64,000 nt of DNA from Sycon ciliatum (Eukaryota > Porifera > Calcarea > Leucosolenida > Sycettidae): NCBI RefSeq assembly GCF_964019385.1, contig NC_088645.1, forward strand, positions 17,872,680-17,936,679. The letters run 5' to 3'. Positions 10,158-21,600 of this stretch are shown one piece after another; the first letter of the stretch is position 1, and each line of letters starts with the position of its first letter. The notes below the pieces were generated by a model. It had not been told where the DNA came from and ran no database searches. It worked only from the letters and a program-made list of their open reading frames with translations. The position numbers and the translations under genes were made by a program.

Positions 10158-12607
10158 CTACAGCAAACACAATGTTGCAACAGTTAAATACAAAGTTATT
10201 GTGCAAAGATCGCCTATTATTATGATCGTTTTCCAATACAATTTATATCATTAGGACCATTCAGCTCACGGGAAGCACATGCACCTACATCGTATAATTA
10301 TACAGCCAGGCATTAGCTTCAGAGTTCTGTCACTTCCCACTACATTTCGAAGAAACGGGCCCACCAGTATTTTAAAAGAAATGTACAGAGAAGTTTCATT
10401 GGTTTGAAGGAAAGATGCAAACGGGAAACGTTTGAAGAAACAATAATTGACTGCCACCACCAAGGCACAGAGACTTACCTCAACTCTTACAGCGCTCTTG
10501 TAGTATTATGAGGGCTTGGTGTGAAGCTTTTGGAGACTTAGTCCCTATTAAAACAAGGAAAGTGAGTAAGCCGCTTACCTGTGACAGTTTGGCCCTTGCT
10601 ATGACGCATTATGTGGGTTACAAATGGCGTTACAATTGTATCACTTGTGCGACTGCCTTCAGCCGGTTCTAGAGTGCAGGACAGTACAGATTCACAACAC
10701 ATAATCATATTGCGCCTGACGGGAAGTAAAGGATTGCGATGAAATGGGAAAGAAGTGCACCATCGACAAGTAGTCAAATACCACGGCATTTTCAATTAAA
10801 TTAAAATCTTGAACGTTTCAGAGCCTTCTTGTGGGACTGATCCCTGAGAAGGTATTGAAGATAACGAATAAAAATAAATGCGAGTGAAATGGGAGCAACG
10901 GAAGTATGGAACAGATGTTTTTGCCACTGTGATTCTGTCTAAACATGAGCAGTGATGAATGGTACACCCAATGCAGGTAGAATACCAGGTCAAGGGATAA
11001 CCATTACATACCCCATGTCACGGTATGGGACAGACCAAGTCTGCAGTTCCTGGACCTGGTGGCTCAGGATTAAGTTGGTACAATAATACAGAACGGTATT
11101 GAGTGGTTTTCACATCTATCACATAACGCTACGGGCCAGCCATATTGGTTGTACCTATTGGTCACGTGATGTCGGCTACATTGGTTCCTCTATCCACAAT
11201 GCCATGATCATTTTCCACACGAATTTAGTGGCCAGACAAATATGTGAAACAAGTCTATACCGACGCCATGGCAAGCAAAGGTTCATCTTGGATCTAGACA
11301 TTGCATAACGTAGCTGAGCAGTACTCACCTCCTATGCAGGTCTTTCCACCGCTTGCGTATCCATTGGAACAGTTGCACGTGAACGACCCGTAAGTATTTC
11401 TACACTGCTCAATATGGTCTACAGACGCTGTGCTTGGTGATGAACAAGGATTGCGGGCCATACTGCATTCGTCGATGTCTGCAGAACGAGAGCAGGAGAA
11501 ATTGTAGATTCATTGTAGTGTGTTTCCTGAAATGATGTTCGCGTTAGTTTCGGTTGCGATCGCAGGGATCACAGAAGCAATGCGCTTTAACCTGCTAGAG
11601 TGCTCAATGCCTATGAATCCGCTATGATGAGCAGTACGGCAGTACATACATGTAAGAGGCACACCAAGGAACGCTGGGCTTTTACTCTGGTGTGGTAAGT
11701 ACATAGACAGGTGCACGTACATGCAGTTGTATTGTTAGATTGGCGCTAATCCGGCCTCCAGCTCACCTTGTGAAAGCACGGAGATGTACGGCTCTCCCCT
11801 GTAAGTGACGGGGATATCGCAGGAGTAGTTGGAAGTGCTGCTCACAGCTACGTTTAGCTGAAACGCCAGCAACGATGACAGTGAAAAGCGGAGTAGATCA
11901 AATGTGTGCACGTCTGCAACACCGCTGACATCATTCGCACTGACCGTAACTCTTTCTCGCGTGTGAACAACAGGATACACGCGATCAAACCCATTCTCGT
12001 TATCCTCCAGTGCGTAGAGACTATAGTTGCAGGATCCAGGGGACGAAACGGTTATTTCCGTCACGGTGATATTGCACTCGGCCGGGAAGTCAAACCGTGC
12101 GTACAGGCTCCTTCCAGCTTCCAGTCGGATTCGAGAAGTCGCGTTGAACCCCGTCCATGAGGCGTAACGCAGCACTCCGTCGCCCCGATCAGCGACAAAA
12201 GTCGCCTTGATGCGACCAATGGCTGCACAGCGAGGTCTATCTTGGACCAAATTCAGTGTGGAATGAAATGAGGTGAACAATGTCAGCATCATCAACATGC
12301 ATTCCGCCGCAGCTACATAAATGAGATTGGAAGAGTACAATAGCACACAAGAATATTGTTAGTAATTTGTTACCGAAAGTTCAAACGAAAGACCAGCTGA
12401 CAGGTTTATACCTTCCACAACGACTTTCGTCCATAGTCAACCAAGCTAAGCTTTATGGTGCTGTATTCACATGGCCTAAATGTATCACCACCCTGGAACA
12501 TCACAGGTATTGAGGAAACTCTAGTCCGACCGAAGTATGCTTATAGAAAGCTATGCTTCGATTTTCGGCCCACTTCAGAGAAACGTACCTAGTTTCTTGG
12601 GCGACAT
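9007..12607 (-). CDS. Receptor gene A: type I membrane protein with EGF domain and YxVP tail
   Basis: Five exons: 12607-12589 (ATG, 19 nt), 12312-11767, 11478-11329, 10668-10579 and 10157-9007 (TAG). All four introns are phase 1, have GT-AG ends, and the coding length is 1956 nt (651 aa). Order: short basic N terminus and signal peptide; an approximately 150-residue domain shared with gene B; a calcium-binding EGF domain (IDEC start); a Ser/Thr-rich stalk with two approximately 70-residue repeats (about residues 321 and 391); one transmembrane helix (about 473-496, ending MRMRK); and a cytoplasmic tail with two HYDVPKA motifs (Tyr 583, 612) and TYSVPK (Tyr 633), plus VYTETEM and RYYEE. YDVP fits the consensus bound by Crk-type SH2 domains in p130Cas, so phosphotyrosine signalling is inferred. 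Ligand unknown. Confidence 0.85.
10579..10668 (-). CDS. Gene A, exon 4: stalk segment
   Basis: 90 nt, phase 1 to 1, acceptor CCTGCACTCTAG, donor GTAAGC. Begins EPAEGSRTSD, echoing the EPAIS start of the next exon, which suggests exon duplication. Confidence 0.7.
11329..11478 (-). CDS. Gene A, exon 3: calcium-binding EGF domain
   Basis: Exactly 150 nt, phase 1 to 1, CTGCAG acceptor and GTGAGT donor. It starts (D)IDEC, has six or more cysteines in EGF spacing, and contains the NTYGSFTCNC signature of cbEGF modules. A single symmetric-phase exon per EGF domain is the usual animal arrangement. Confidence 0.93.
11767..12312 (-). CDS. Gene A, exon 2: N-terminal ectodomain
   Basis: 546 nt, phase 1 to 1, acceptor TTTATGTAG, donor GTGAGC. 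Encodes the rest of the signal peptide and the domain shared with gene B (VLRYASW, FDFPAEC, EPYISVLSQG), with several N-glycosylation sequons. Family not recognised; a CUB-like or lectin-like beta-sandwich is one possibility. Confidence 0.8.
12589..12607 (-). CDS. Gene A, initiator micro-exon
   Basis: ATG in a CCACCATG context, 19 coding bases (MSPKKL plus one base), donor GTACGT. Joined to 12312 it gives a signal peptide with a basic n-region and a hydrophobic core MLMMLTLFTSF. Confidence 0.7.
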
Positions 12608-13419
12608 GGTGGTCCAGTGCTGCTGTGCTAACGCTTTCCCGCAGTTCGTCTCTGCCTGAATCCAGACCTCTCAGAGATATCAGTATTCTAGTAATGCCAG
12701 TCGCTCTCCATTGGCTCAAGCCTGATCATGGGAGTAAGTATAATGAGCAAGACTGTGGTTAACTCTCCTCACCATGCTCTCTGGCGCCGTTGGTTGGAAT
12801 AGCGTAGCAGCAACCCTTTACAGCGCTGGAGACTTCGTCCACATGTATCAAAGGAGGCGAAATCGCCTGTTTGTGGTGCGACGTTAAATAAACTTCTACA
12901 ACAACTTTGTTCCAGTCTGGGGTACTAGCATGAAGAAATAATTCGCAGAGCACCGAAGATATCATCGAATGTGCAGCATACTATGTTTTTAAGCGGGTAT
13001 GCCATTGAATGGTATCTCGAGATGTGCCTGATTGACTGGCGACCTTCACCATGCACTTCGTGCTGTTGTGTTGGATGCCATTTCAAATGTGCAGCCGGCT
13101 CATGTGCTACCAGTGTGACTTACGGTGGTTGAAAAAGCAGACTGAGCCATTCAGAAACCTGCTTCTTAGAATGCTTCGAGCAGATGTTCCACCGTCTGTC
13201 CCGCAGTAATGGGTGTCCATGGACCAGCAACAGTGAATGGACAGCGCCAGGCCGATAGACCACAGTCATTATGGACCGTCCTTGCCACAACAGGAATGCG
13301 TACTGGTAGGCTGCTTATCTCTACAATGCAATAAAGGTGCAGTGGCCATAGAGTGCGGTATACGTCCCACCATTCTGTGTGGATCCGCAGGAAGCCACTT
13401 TCAAACGTGAGTTTGGCAG

Positions 13420-13500
13420 TCTGACGCAAATGTAGCATCGCTGGCCATAAGCGAGTATTCCTGGTTCGAATCTTGCCGACTTCTGTAACATATTTTGCAG
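13420..13500 (+). mobile_element. Possible tRNA-derived SINE head
   Basis: GTAGCATCGCTGGCCATAAG followed by a B-box GGTTCGAATCTT resembles a degraded tRNA. The arms do not fold into an intact cloverleaf, so it is not called a tRNA gene. The rest of 12617-13560 shows no gene. Confidence 0.35.
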
Positions 13501-13567
13501 CCAGACAGCGATGCGAACACCAGCTGCACACCTTGCAGTTGCTACAGATAACATTACATCCACCAGC

Positions 13568-13620
13568 TTTATTATTATTATTCTTTATTTCCAGGATGGC
13601 CCATGGCCAATAAGGAAGAT
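13568..13620 (-). mobile_element. Retroelement 3' end with (AAT)n tail, inverted
   Basis: TTATTATTATTATTCTTTATTTCC read in reverse is an AAATAAAG-(AAT)n tail of the kind seen at the LINE 3' end at 7331-7342. Extent upstream unclear. Confidence 0.4.
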
Positions 13621-14030
13621 AATATGATTCAAATCAGTCCAGAATCATATAAAATCAGTCTAGCAAGTAAGGAAACCTACACATTGCAGGGGGATGGGGT
13701 CACGATGAGCTTTGATGCAGCAGTCAAACGCTGGAAATACAATGTACATGTATTTGCATTGGGTAGGGCAAATAGCCAGACACGGAACCATTTTTTTCAT
13801 AAAGGAATGAGAGCATGTGGTGACGAGGCCCTGGAGTAGGCTCCGACGGATTATGTTCGCGAAATCATGGAATTATGCTTTCATGGATTCTCGCATTATG
13901 CCCGCAAAATCCTATTATGCTTTGGCACGCGGGGATACATATTCACTTTGTTGTACTTATGGAGCCTCAAAGTTTGGAAAATTGTGCCTTTTTCGTACTT
14001 GCAAGTAGCCATAAGTACAACAAAATACAT

Positions 14031-14695
14031 GAGTATCCCCATACCAAGGTGTGAATGCATGCTAGAGATCAACATGGAAAAGAGAAAACATTACTTCTTC
14101 TATTCACTAGTTGACTTCTTTTCTAAAAATATTTCATCGCCAAATTAGTTTGAGCTACCTTTGAAAATTATCATGTTCAACTGCCTTCGTAATTACAGTA
14201 AATATCGGATATAACGTGCCCCTTTGATTTTCGAAAATGTATCACTATATCCGGTGCATCACTATAGCCGATTTGCATGTTTGACCGACACATATGTACA
14301 TGGCACATGACTTGACATGAAATGATGCGTACACGCTGGAAAAAGCATGCTGAAAGTGCATGCATGGTGGTGAGATAGGTGAGGTGAGAAGGTGAAGGTG
14401 GGAAATACATGTATGTATCTAAGTTAATGGTGAAGGTTAGGTGCGGGTCGATACAGGTGGGAAGGGGTACACCCTTCGGGTAGAAGTGTAGGTTGGTAGA
14501 AGGTGTTGGTATGCGTAGAAGGTGTTGGTGTGAGTATCCCCATACCAAGGTGTCAATGCATGCTAGAGATCAACATGGAAAAGAGAAAACATTACTTCTT
14601 CTATTCACTAGTTGACTTCTTTTCTAAAAAAATTTCATTGCCAAATTAGTTTGAGCTACCTTTGAAAATTATCATGTTCAACTGCCTTCGTAATT
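14031..14695. repeat. 165-bp direct repeat pair, 501 bp apart
   Basis: 14031-14194 and 14532-14695 are about 98% identical (start GAGTATCCCCATACCAAGGT, end CTGCCTTCGTAATT). The 336-bp spacer carries a GGTGAAGG-rich stretch. It fits a tandem duplication of about 501 bp; no primer site or target duplication suggests LTRs. Confidence 0.85.
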
Positions 14696-14879
14696 GTCAT
14701 ACTCGTCCAACCGATGTCACTCTCAACCTGTGAGTAATCAGCTCATCTCTCCTGTAGCTCCACCTCTGCTTCCATCATGACCGAACATCAACTGGACTTC
14801 AATTTTTTCAATATCCATAGCATGACAGTACATTGTAGTAGTAATTGTTTTCTCGCACCGCGGGGTAGACTACACGTCA

Positions 14880-15235
14880 CTGCTCTTCCGTCCTCGCTGT
14901 GACGAGCCATCAACCAATCAGCGCTTGGTGCGGGGTGTCTGTGCCCTCAGTGCGCATGCTTCAAACAGTCCGCACTGCGCTAGCTGCGGCGTCGCCTTTC
15001 TTCGTCTTTTCCTGGTGGAAGAAGAAGGAAGAAGTGTTGTTTTGTATCTCCTCTTCACGTTTAGGCTAGCGTCCCCCCCCCCCCCCCAGTAGTTGCTCGA
15101 AGCCATTCCTTTGCGTCAATTCCAAAACGCTAAAATTCTTTGGAGATAGCAAAGCCGGGGGTGGTCTTCTCCCCGCTTTCTATCATCGGCCGTTCAGGGC
15201 CGTTCACTTTGGATTTTGATTATCGCGAGGAAAAG
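14880..15235 (+). promoter_or_regulatory. GC-rich promoter and first non-coding exon of gene C
   Basis: A CpG-rich segment with a CCAAT box (14914-14918, in AACCAATCAGCGC) and an NRF1-like TGCGCATGC (14951-14959). A strong splice donor AAAAG|GTAAGA lies at 15235/15236, so a 5' UTR exon probably ends there and splices to the coding exon near 15611-15636. A poly(C) run is at 15074-15088. Confidence 0.5.
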
Positions 15236-15635
15236 GTAAGAGACTTACCTTGTGGTGCGGTATTTATTGGCAAACTACAAACTGCGGTACTCTGATTTTT
15301 GAAGGGAAGTGTACTGACTGTGAGCTAAGACCTCTGAAAACTGTTTTCTCCCATTACCGGCTAGCGTTCGCAAAGCCGACATCTATACAATAATTATACA
15401 TTGGGAACGTGTGGTTTTCCGTCGTGTAGCACTGTAGCCAGTGTCTTATTGGAAATGCGTTAGCTATGGTCGTCACCTTTTCAATCACTCTGCCCTTTCT
15501 CTCCGTGCTGGTTTGCTTCAGGAAGAAGGCGCGTGGTCCAGAACGCACACGTGTTGGTGTTCTCATGTACATCACGGTGAATAATATGCACGCATGCACG
15601 CGGCTGCCTAGCCACGTGTTGAACCAGCTGCATAC

Positions 15636-18600
15636 ATGTACCAAGATCAAGTAACGAAGTTCTTCCGCACCAACACATCGTCGTCGGTGGAGCTGAAAAA
15701 ATCCGTGCAGGTGCCATTGAACCCCACGGATTTTACTCGACCAAGATACCGACCACGAAGTGAGTTTTCCTGGCCTCTGTTTTCTATCAAATCTGACAGC
15801 AAAAAGGATGCTGACTTTGCGAGGCCCGCCAACTATGATTTGCTGGTCGCAACATTCCAGTCTACTGATAATCACAGTGTCCCTGATGCTGTCGTGGACA
15901 TGGAAATCCGGTCGATTGACCGTGGCCGCCGCCCTCAGCGCGTACTGAACGCTACGTGCGTGCAGTGCACAATCACGTGATAATGTTAATCAGATGCGAC
16001 CAGCGCGCTGCAGCGCATACATGCTTGTGTGTACCGCTTATCCACGGCTGTATGGCCAGCGCCCTGGGGCCGCTAGACGTGCGACCGGATTTCCATGACC
16101 ATAACAGTACATTATGTCTTGTGGCCCTACTGTCTAATATGCCAGGGCAACTATTCCTTCATTTTGTATTGGCAATGTGTTGCTGACCTACTTAAGGGTT
16201 TGGGGCCGTGCAATATCCATAATAATTATAATGTGAGACAGGTCAACTTCTGGGCATTTCTTATGGAAGCAGCTGAAGGCAGTGAGCTGTTGTTTACATT
16301 GAAATTCGGTTAGAAGTCCAGCGATCACAGGGCGTTTGCCTTGCAGGTGTGAGTGCGCAAACGGTGAACATACACTATGCTTTCAGGACACTGCTGGTCC
16401 AATTTTGAAGTGCGTACGTGAACTACAGATTGTCGGTGTGTGTATGCACTAAGGGTGCGAGCACCGGTCAATCCACCGGATTTCAATGTCCAGAACGGTA
16501 CATGTACTGTGATGGACACAAAAAATCTACCAGAATACTACGAGTGAAGATGCTCGACAAACAGAGAGCAAAGACAGTGCAAGGCGAGACTATATAAAGT
16601 TGACTACGTTCTCTGTGCAGAGGAGTGATATCCGGATTCAAGGAGTTGCCAGTATGGCCACATGTAGTTTATGAGAAAGGTCCACGAAACCGGGCTCTTC
16701 ATCACAGCACAGCCCCTGCTTTAAAGAGGTTATGCCGTGCATCCTATATCTGTACTGTATAAGGGGCTATATGGAGTTTTTTTTACTGGGAAATAGTCGG
16801 CTGACTTGCGACCTTTCACACAACAGAAATGATCCGCGCCACAATAAAAGGGTGCTTATGGCACACGACATCAAACTGAGAAAAACTCGTTCGAAAGTTG
16901 AGTATGCAATATTGAGAGTACATATTTTCTTTTTGAATTCGATTAGTTTTCGTTGCGATTTATCAAGCTTTTTGTATGCGTTTTTTTGTGTGCAGCAGAA
17001 GCAGTGAGAATTCAGCCATTGCGCTGTATCCATAGCTCAGTTTGTGAAATGTTTGCCATAAGCACCCTTTTGTCATTGTGCGGCTCAAAAGTGAAGGGGA
17101 GGGGAGGGGAGTGGTGGGGGCAACCGATTGTGACTACAACAGCCAAACAATGTTCCCTATCCTACTGTGAAACTGAAATGTTGAGTTACGCCTTAAAACT
17201 TACCCTAGTCGTTCTTGGTTGTAGTGATGCCAATGTTCACTTTCACTCACAACCCCTGTTAAAAAACAAACATATTGTTGATTTGGTGTGGAATATTTGT
17301 CATAGGCTTGTCTTCAAGAGAGTGTTTTCTAACTTATTTTACAGTATAATTTTATGAGTTTGTACCTTTTCATGATTTACTCATCATTTTTGTGCGTGTG
17401 TGAAGATATTCCTATGACTCTATTCCTCATCTTACTACCCTTCATGACCCAGTGCAGTGACTGAGAACAAGCTCAGTGCTCTCTGATCCTTTTTTGTACA
17501 CGCTTGGTGCCACCACTGCCAATAGATAGCCAAGGAACACAGTACTAGGTGCTTCTTGTTGCTGTTACAGCACCAAGCAGGCGCGGGCAGGCAAGGCGGA
17601 TTGTATCCGACCACACAGGACCAGTGCTCGTACACTGCATGATTACAGGGCAAGGATATGTTCAAATAGCTATGGGTTCCGTAATACCCATGCGTTGTCT
17701 GTGGGCCAGGAAACATGTCAACCCTCCCCCCCCCCCTCCCCCAGCCTTACTGTTTACCTTACCCCATAGATTCACTTCTTTTTGTACTACAATGCGGATA
17801 CAACCAAGAGCCTATAACTGAGATCACCTTTCCTTGGGCAAGCTGCACGGTGCGCTGTGCATTGACTTCAGTTAAATTAATCATGCAGCCTCGTGTACTC
17901 GGCAAAACCAGGCATGCTACTTCTCCTGTGGTCTGGGACCAACTTTCGTGCTGAGACGTTCACACCAAAACAAGCAAAAGAGTACGTCTGTGCACGTACT
18001 CACGCATACACAAAATGTGCGATGTTAGGGAATATTGTGGGTTTCAGAGAGAGTGAAACAGCTCGAGTAAGGAAAGAAAACTATCACAGACCACACCCCA
18101 CCCCACCACCACAATCAAAGTGGGACCTAATTTTAGAGGTGAGAAGAACTGGAGAAAAGTGCACCTTGTGCTCCCCCCCCCCCCCCCCCCCCCCCCCGCA
18201 CACACACAAGCACATAATTATGCAATGCTACTTTTGGATTGCTGACATGTGCCCACGAATGTTTGCACACAGAGTGCTGGCAATTCCATGCACCAACGAT
18301 CACATGCCGCTCCTTGTGCTACATGAACGGTCCGGATTCTCATAGGCAGGGCTTGATAGAGTGTACCTGGTCCACAATATGTATTATTATCTGGAAACTG
18401 ATGTGCACCCCACACACACTTTCCAGCATAGAGCCTACTATAAAAGCAGAAATTGTCGGTGGTCTAATATTTTCGGTATTTGCCAAAATCGGCGGTTTGG
18501 TGGAGGAAAAATATAGGTAAACCCGTTTTCCAGGTACATGTAAGTGTACTAGTACCAGCACCGCAATTTTCGGTGCGATTTATTTTCGGTAAAATTGTCG

Positions 18601-21600
18601 GCACCGAAGTTACCGAAAATTTCTGCTTTTACAGTAGTCCATGCTGAGGATGTTGAGTCTACAAAACATGGATCCAAAGTGTGCACTGTCCTCAGGTGAA
18701 TTGTTCAGTACAGCTCACTGGAATCCGATGCATCGAGGCAAGTCAGCGCTAAGTGCTGTGCAGCCTTAGACCTGTGAGCACTGGGAGTTTCACTGGAACA
18801 GGGTTGCCATGGTGATTTACAAGATCGGATTTCGTTGAGCAGCACTGTAGTTGGGGTATGACTAACATGGGTGCATGGTATTACATGTACCCCCCCCCCC
18901 CCCGCCCATCCACAGACGGACACACAAACACACGCGCACACAAACACAAACGAACACAATCAGGGAATAATTGACAGCCCCGTTTGCATAGCATATCCTG
19001 GTTAGCATGAGCGGATGATCAGTATATCGAGTTAACTCTTGCAGAATGCCATGTGCGAACACGGTAGATCAGAGAACATGGTTGTGTGATATACCGGCCT
19101 GCCTGTGGTTGCGGGAGCATGTGCGTGTCGTACCTTTGCCATAGCGCGTTCTTGGCCCTGAGCATGATGAAATGCTCCAGGAAACTGACCACCGTAAACT
19201 GGACATCTGCTAGACCTTGCCATGCCCGATTTCAGTGAATTGGACAGCTCTAGGCGTTAACACCAGAAGGTGTTTGTTATTCGTCTTGTCGGTCGGCAGA
19301 GCGGTAACAGCATGAATTTGTTGGCACAAGTTGTGTCAATTTTGTCACTTCTCCTTGGCCAGTATTGGTTTGGGGAAAGGGTATTCTTCTACTGTATAAA
19401 CGAAACTTTGTACTTCTACAGTATGTTGGGAATAGGCTGTTGGATAGTTCATCCTACACATCTCAACAACTACAGTGCATTTAGCAAGTGCATGCATCAC
19501 ATCAGTGACCTGAATGAAACTCACATGGACATTTTTTTTACTATTGACACAGCCCTACTGGAAAACGACTTGGAAATAGCGATGGCTTACTGCATAAACC
19601 CTTTACAGGGTGCTTACATCATACAGGGAACGAAATGCCTGCAAGTCCAACCTATACAGGTACAATACACGTCCGTCCCACCAACTTTGGCGGTAAGGTG
19701 GCCATGGAAGGGGGTGCGCCGGTCCTCCCCTTGGAAAAATATCAAAAATTGAAGGCGGCTGCAAGCATTTTGGAGCTATTTCAGTGTAACTACAATGAAA
19801 TACCTTTTGATTCTGTGACACACCAAGAAGACACTACGATCGGGGACAAGGATTCTTCATTATTCACCAAGTTTGCGCTGACCTGTGTTTATCGTGCTTT
19901 GTTGCAGTATGCTCCAAAAAAAGCGACGGCAAACGTGGGGCGGCCTTAGCTGCCCCAGCCGCCCCGCGGCCCGGCTGTGACAGCCTTGCAGTAAAATCCC
20001 CCAATCCGGGCACGTCTGTCCACCGGACACCTTTCTGACCCATCTAGAGTCACAAGATTGGCTTTCCAGTTTCCAATGAAAACCGGCCCCAAAACAATTG
20101 ATCGGCGTAAAACGGTTTACTTGCATGCAAAAAGTATGTATGTTCTAAGTTACGGGCAATCCCTATTTATGCGTAGTGGCAGGTTCCAACCTGCCCGTAT
20201 TGGGGGAGTTTTTACTGTATGTCCTGATCGATATTTTTCACTGCTGCATGGCATTGTGTAAGTAGTTCGGTACTCGGGTGCTCGAGCCATATTATTACTC
20301 TTGTTGTGCAAGCCATTCACTTTCAGATAACGAGTACAGATGTTTTGGCCAGTAGCGGCAAGTTACAGTACAATGGATGTGTGTGTTTGTGTGTATTTTG
20401 TTCGGTTCAGTGACTGAGTACCAAGCTCTGTGCTTTCATGTGCATGCGATGGCCATGTGGTTGTCCTCGTACTATGTATGTGTGCACATGCACATGTCTG
20501 CCTTTGGTCATGCATGTACATGCGTGGTACGTGTTTCTCTTCTTCTTTCTGTCTCCCAATGCAGGTTCTCGGGTCCTCTTCATTATGATTTGCCACAATT
20601 TAGCCCACTCCAAACAGGGTTGGCATTGGACATTTGCGATGAGTCGTCCAAGTCATACCTCCTCTCCTCCTGGGTTTGGGGAAATCCTTCAAAACCGGGT
20701 TGCCATAAAAAAAAGACAGGTGTTCTGTTCAGCCCACGGGGATTTGGTATGGGTATGGTGGGGGGGGGGGGGTATGGAGTGCTGGTGATGACATGCTTGG
20801 TTGTTTCCTTGACTTGGCAAAAACGTATCATACCATAGAATGGTGTGATACTCTGAGAAACATGTTTGTGTTCTTTACATTGTGCATTTCATTGTCACCT
20901 GACTCCTGTCAATTTTCAGCGGATTATGCAAAATATCACCAAGTAAGTAGTGTGTCTTGTCGTGTTACTTTATCTGTGGACGTCAGGCACCCCTGAGATC
21001 CGGCAGGGGAGGCTGTTGAGGGAAAAATCTGCGCAAAAGTCTCCAAGTTCATCCTTCACTGTGAGTACCGCTGCCTGGCCGTAGGGTACAGTACACAGTT
21101 TGTTTGGCTCTGGGCGTGATTTGCTGCTTAGATTGATTTTAGCACTACACTGACCAGATGTCTTGCATAGCATTGCTAGCGGTGTGTTACGCGACACTGT
21201 CAGTTTCCTCTTTCTATTGTCTTCCCCTGTTTGCTCCAGATCCAGGCTGGTGATGTCCTGGACTGGATGATTGCTGTGGAATTGTTGTGAGGCTGCCAGG
21301 ACCAGGTAGGGACATGCAGTTAGTGTTGTCAGTGGTGATGTCTAGTGATAGTTAGTGTTGTCAGTGGTGATATCTAGTGAGTGGAATGTTGTCAACGATA
21401 AGCGTTTCCCTGATGACTTTAGTGAATTGTGTTACATTGTTGCGCCCCCCCCCCCCCCCCGACACTCGTCGTTTCCTGTTTGCCTTCTTACAAGTTGTGA
21501 CCGGTGGATGTTTTTTCCTCTTGTATGTTTCTGCAGCGACGTGATGGCGGCTGCAGCGCAGGGCAGTGGAGATGAAGGCTGCTACAAACCCGAAGTATCC

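Noticed and set aside
10458-10545. Extra gene A exon ending at the GTAAGT near 10480.
   Set aside because: All three frames contain a stop before the donor.
14031-14695. LTR pair of a short retroelement.
   Set aside because: No TG/CA ends, primer-binding site, polypurine tract or target duplication.
15354-15875. 173-codon minus-strand ORF.
   Set aside because: Antisense to exon 1 of gene C, which has a strong donor and a consistent downstream chain; the minus frame has no splice or domain support.
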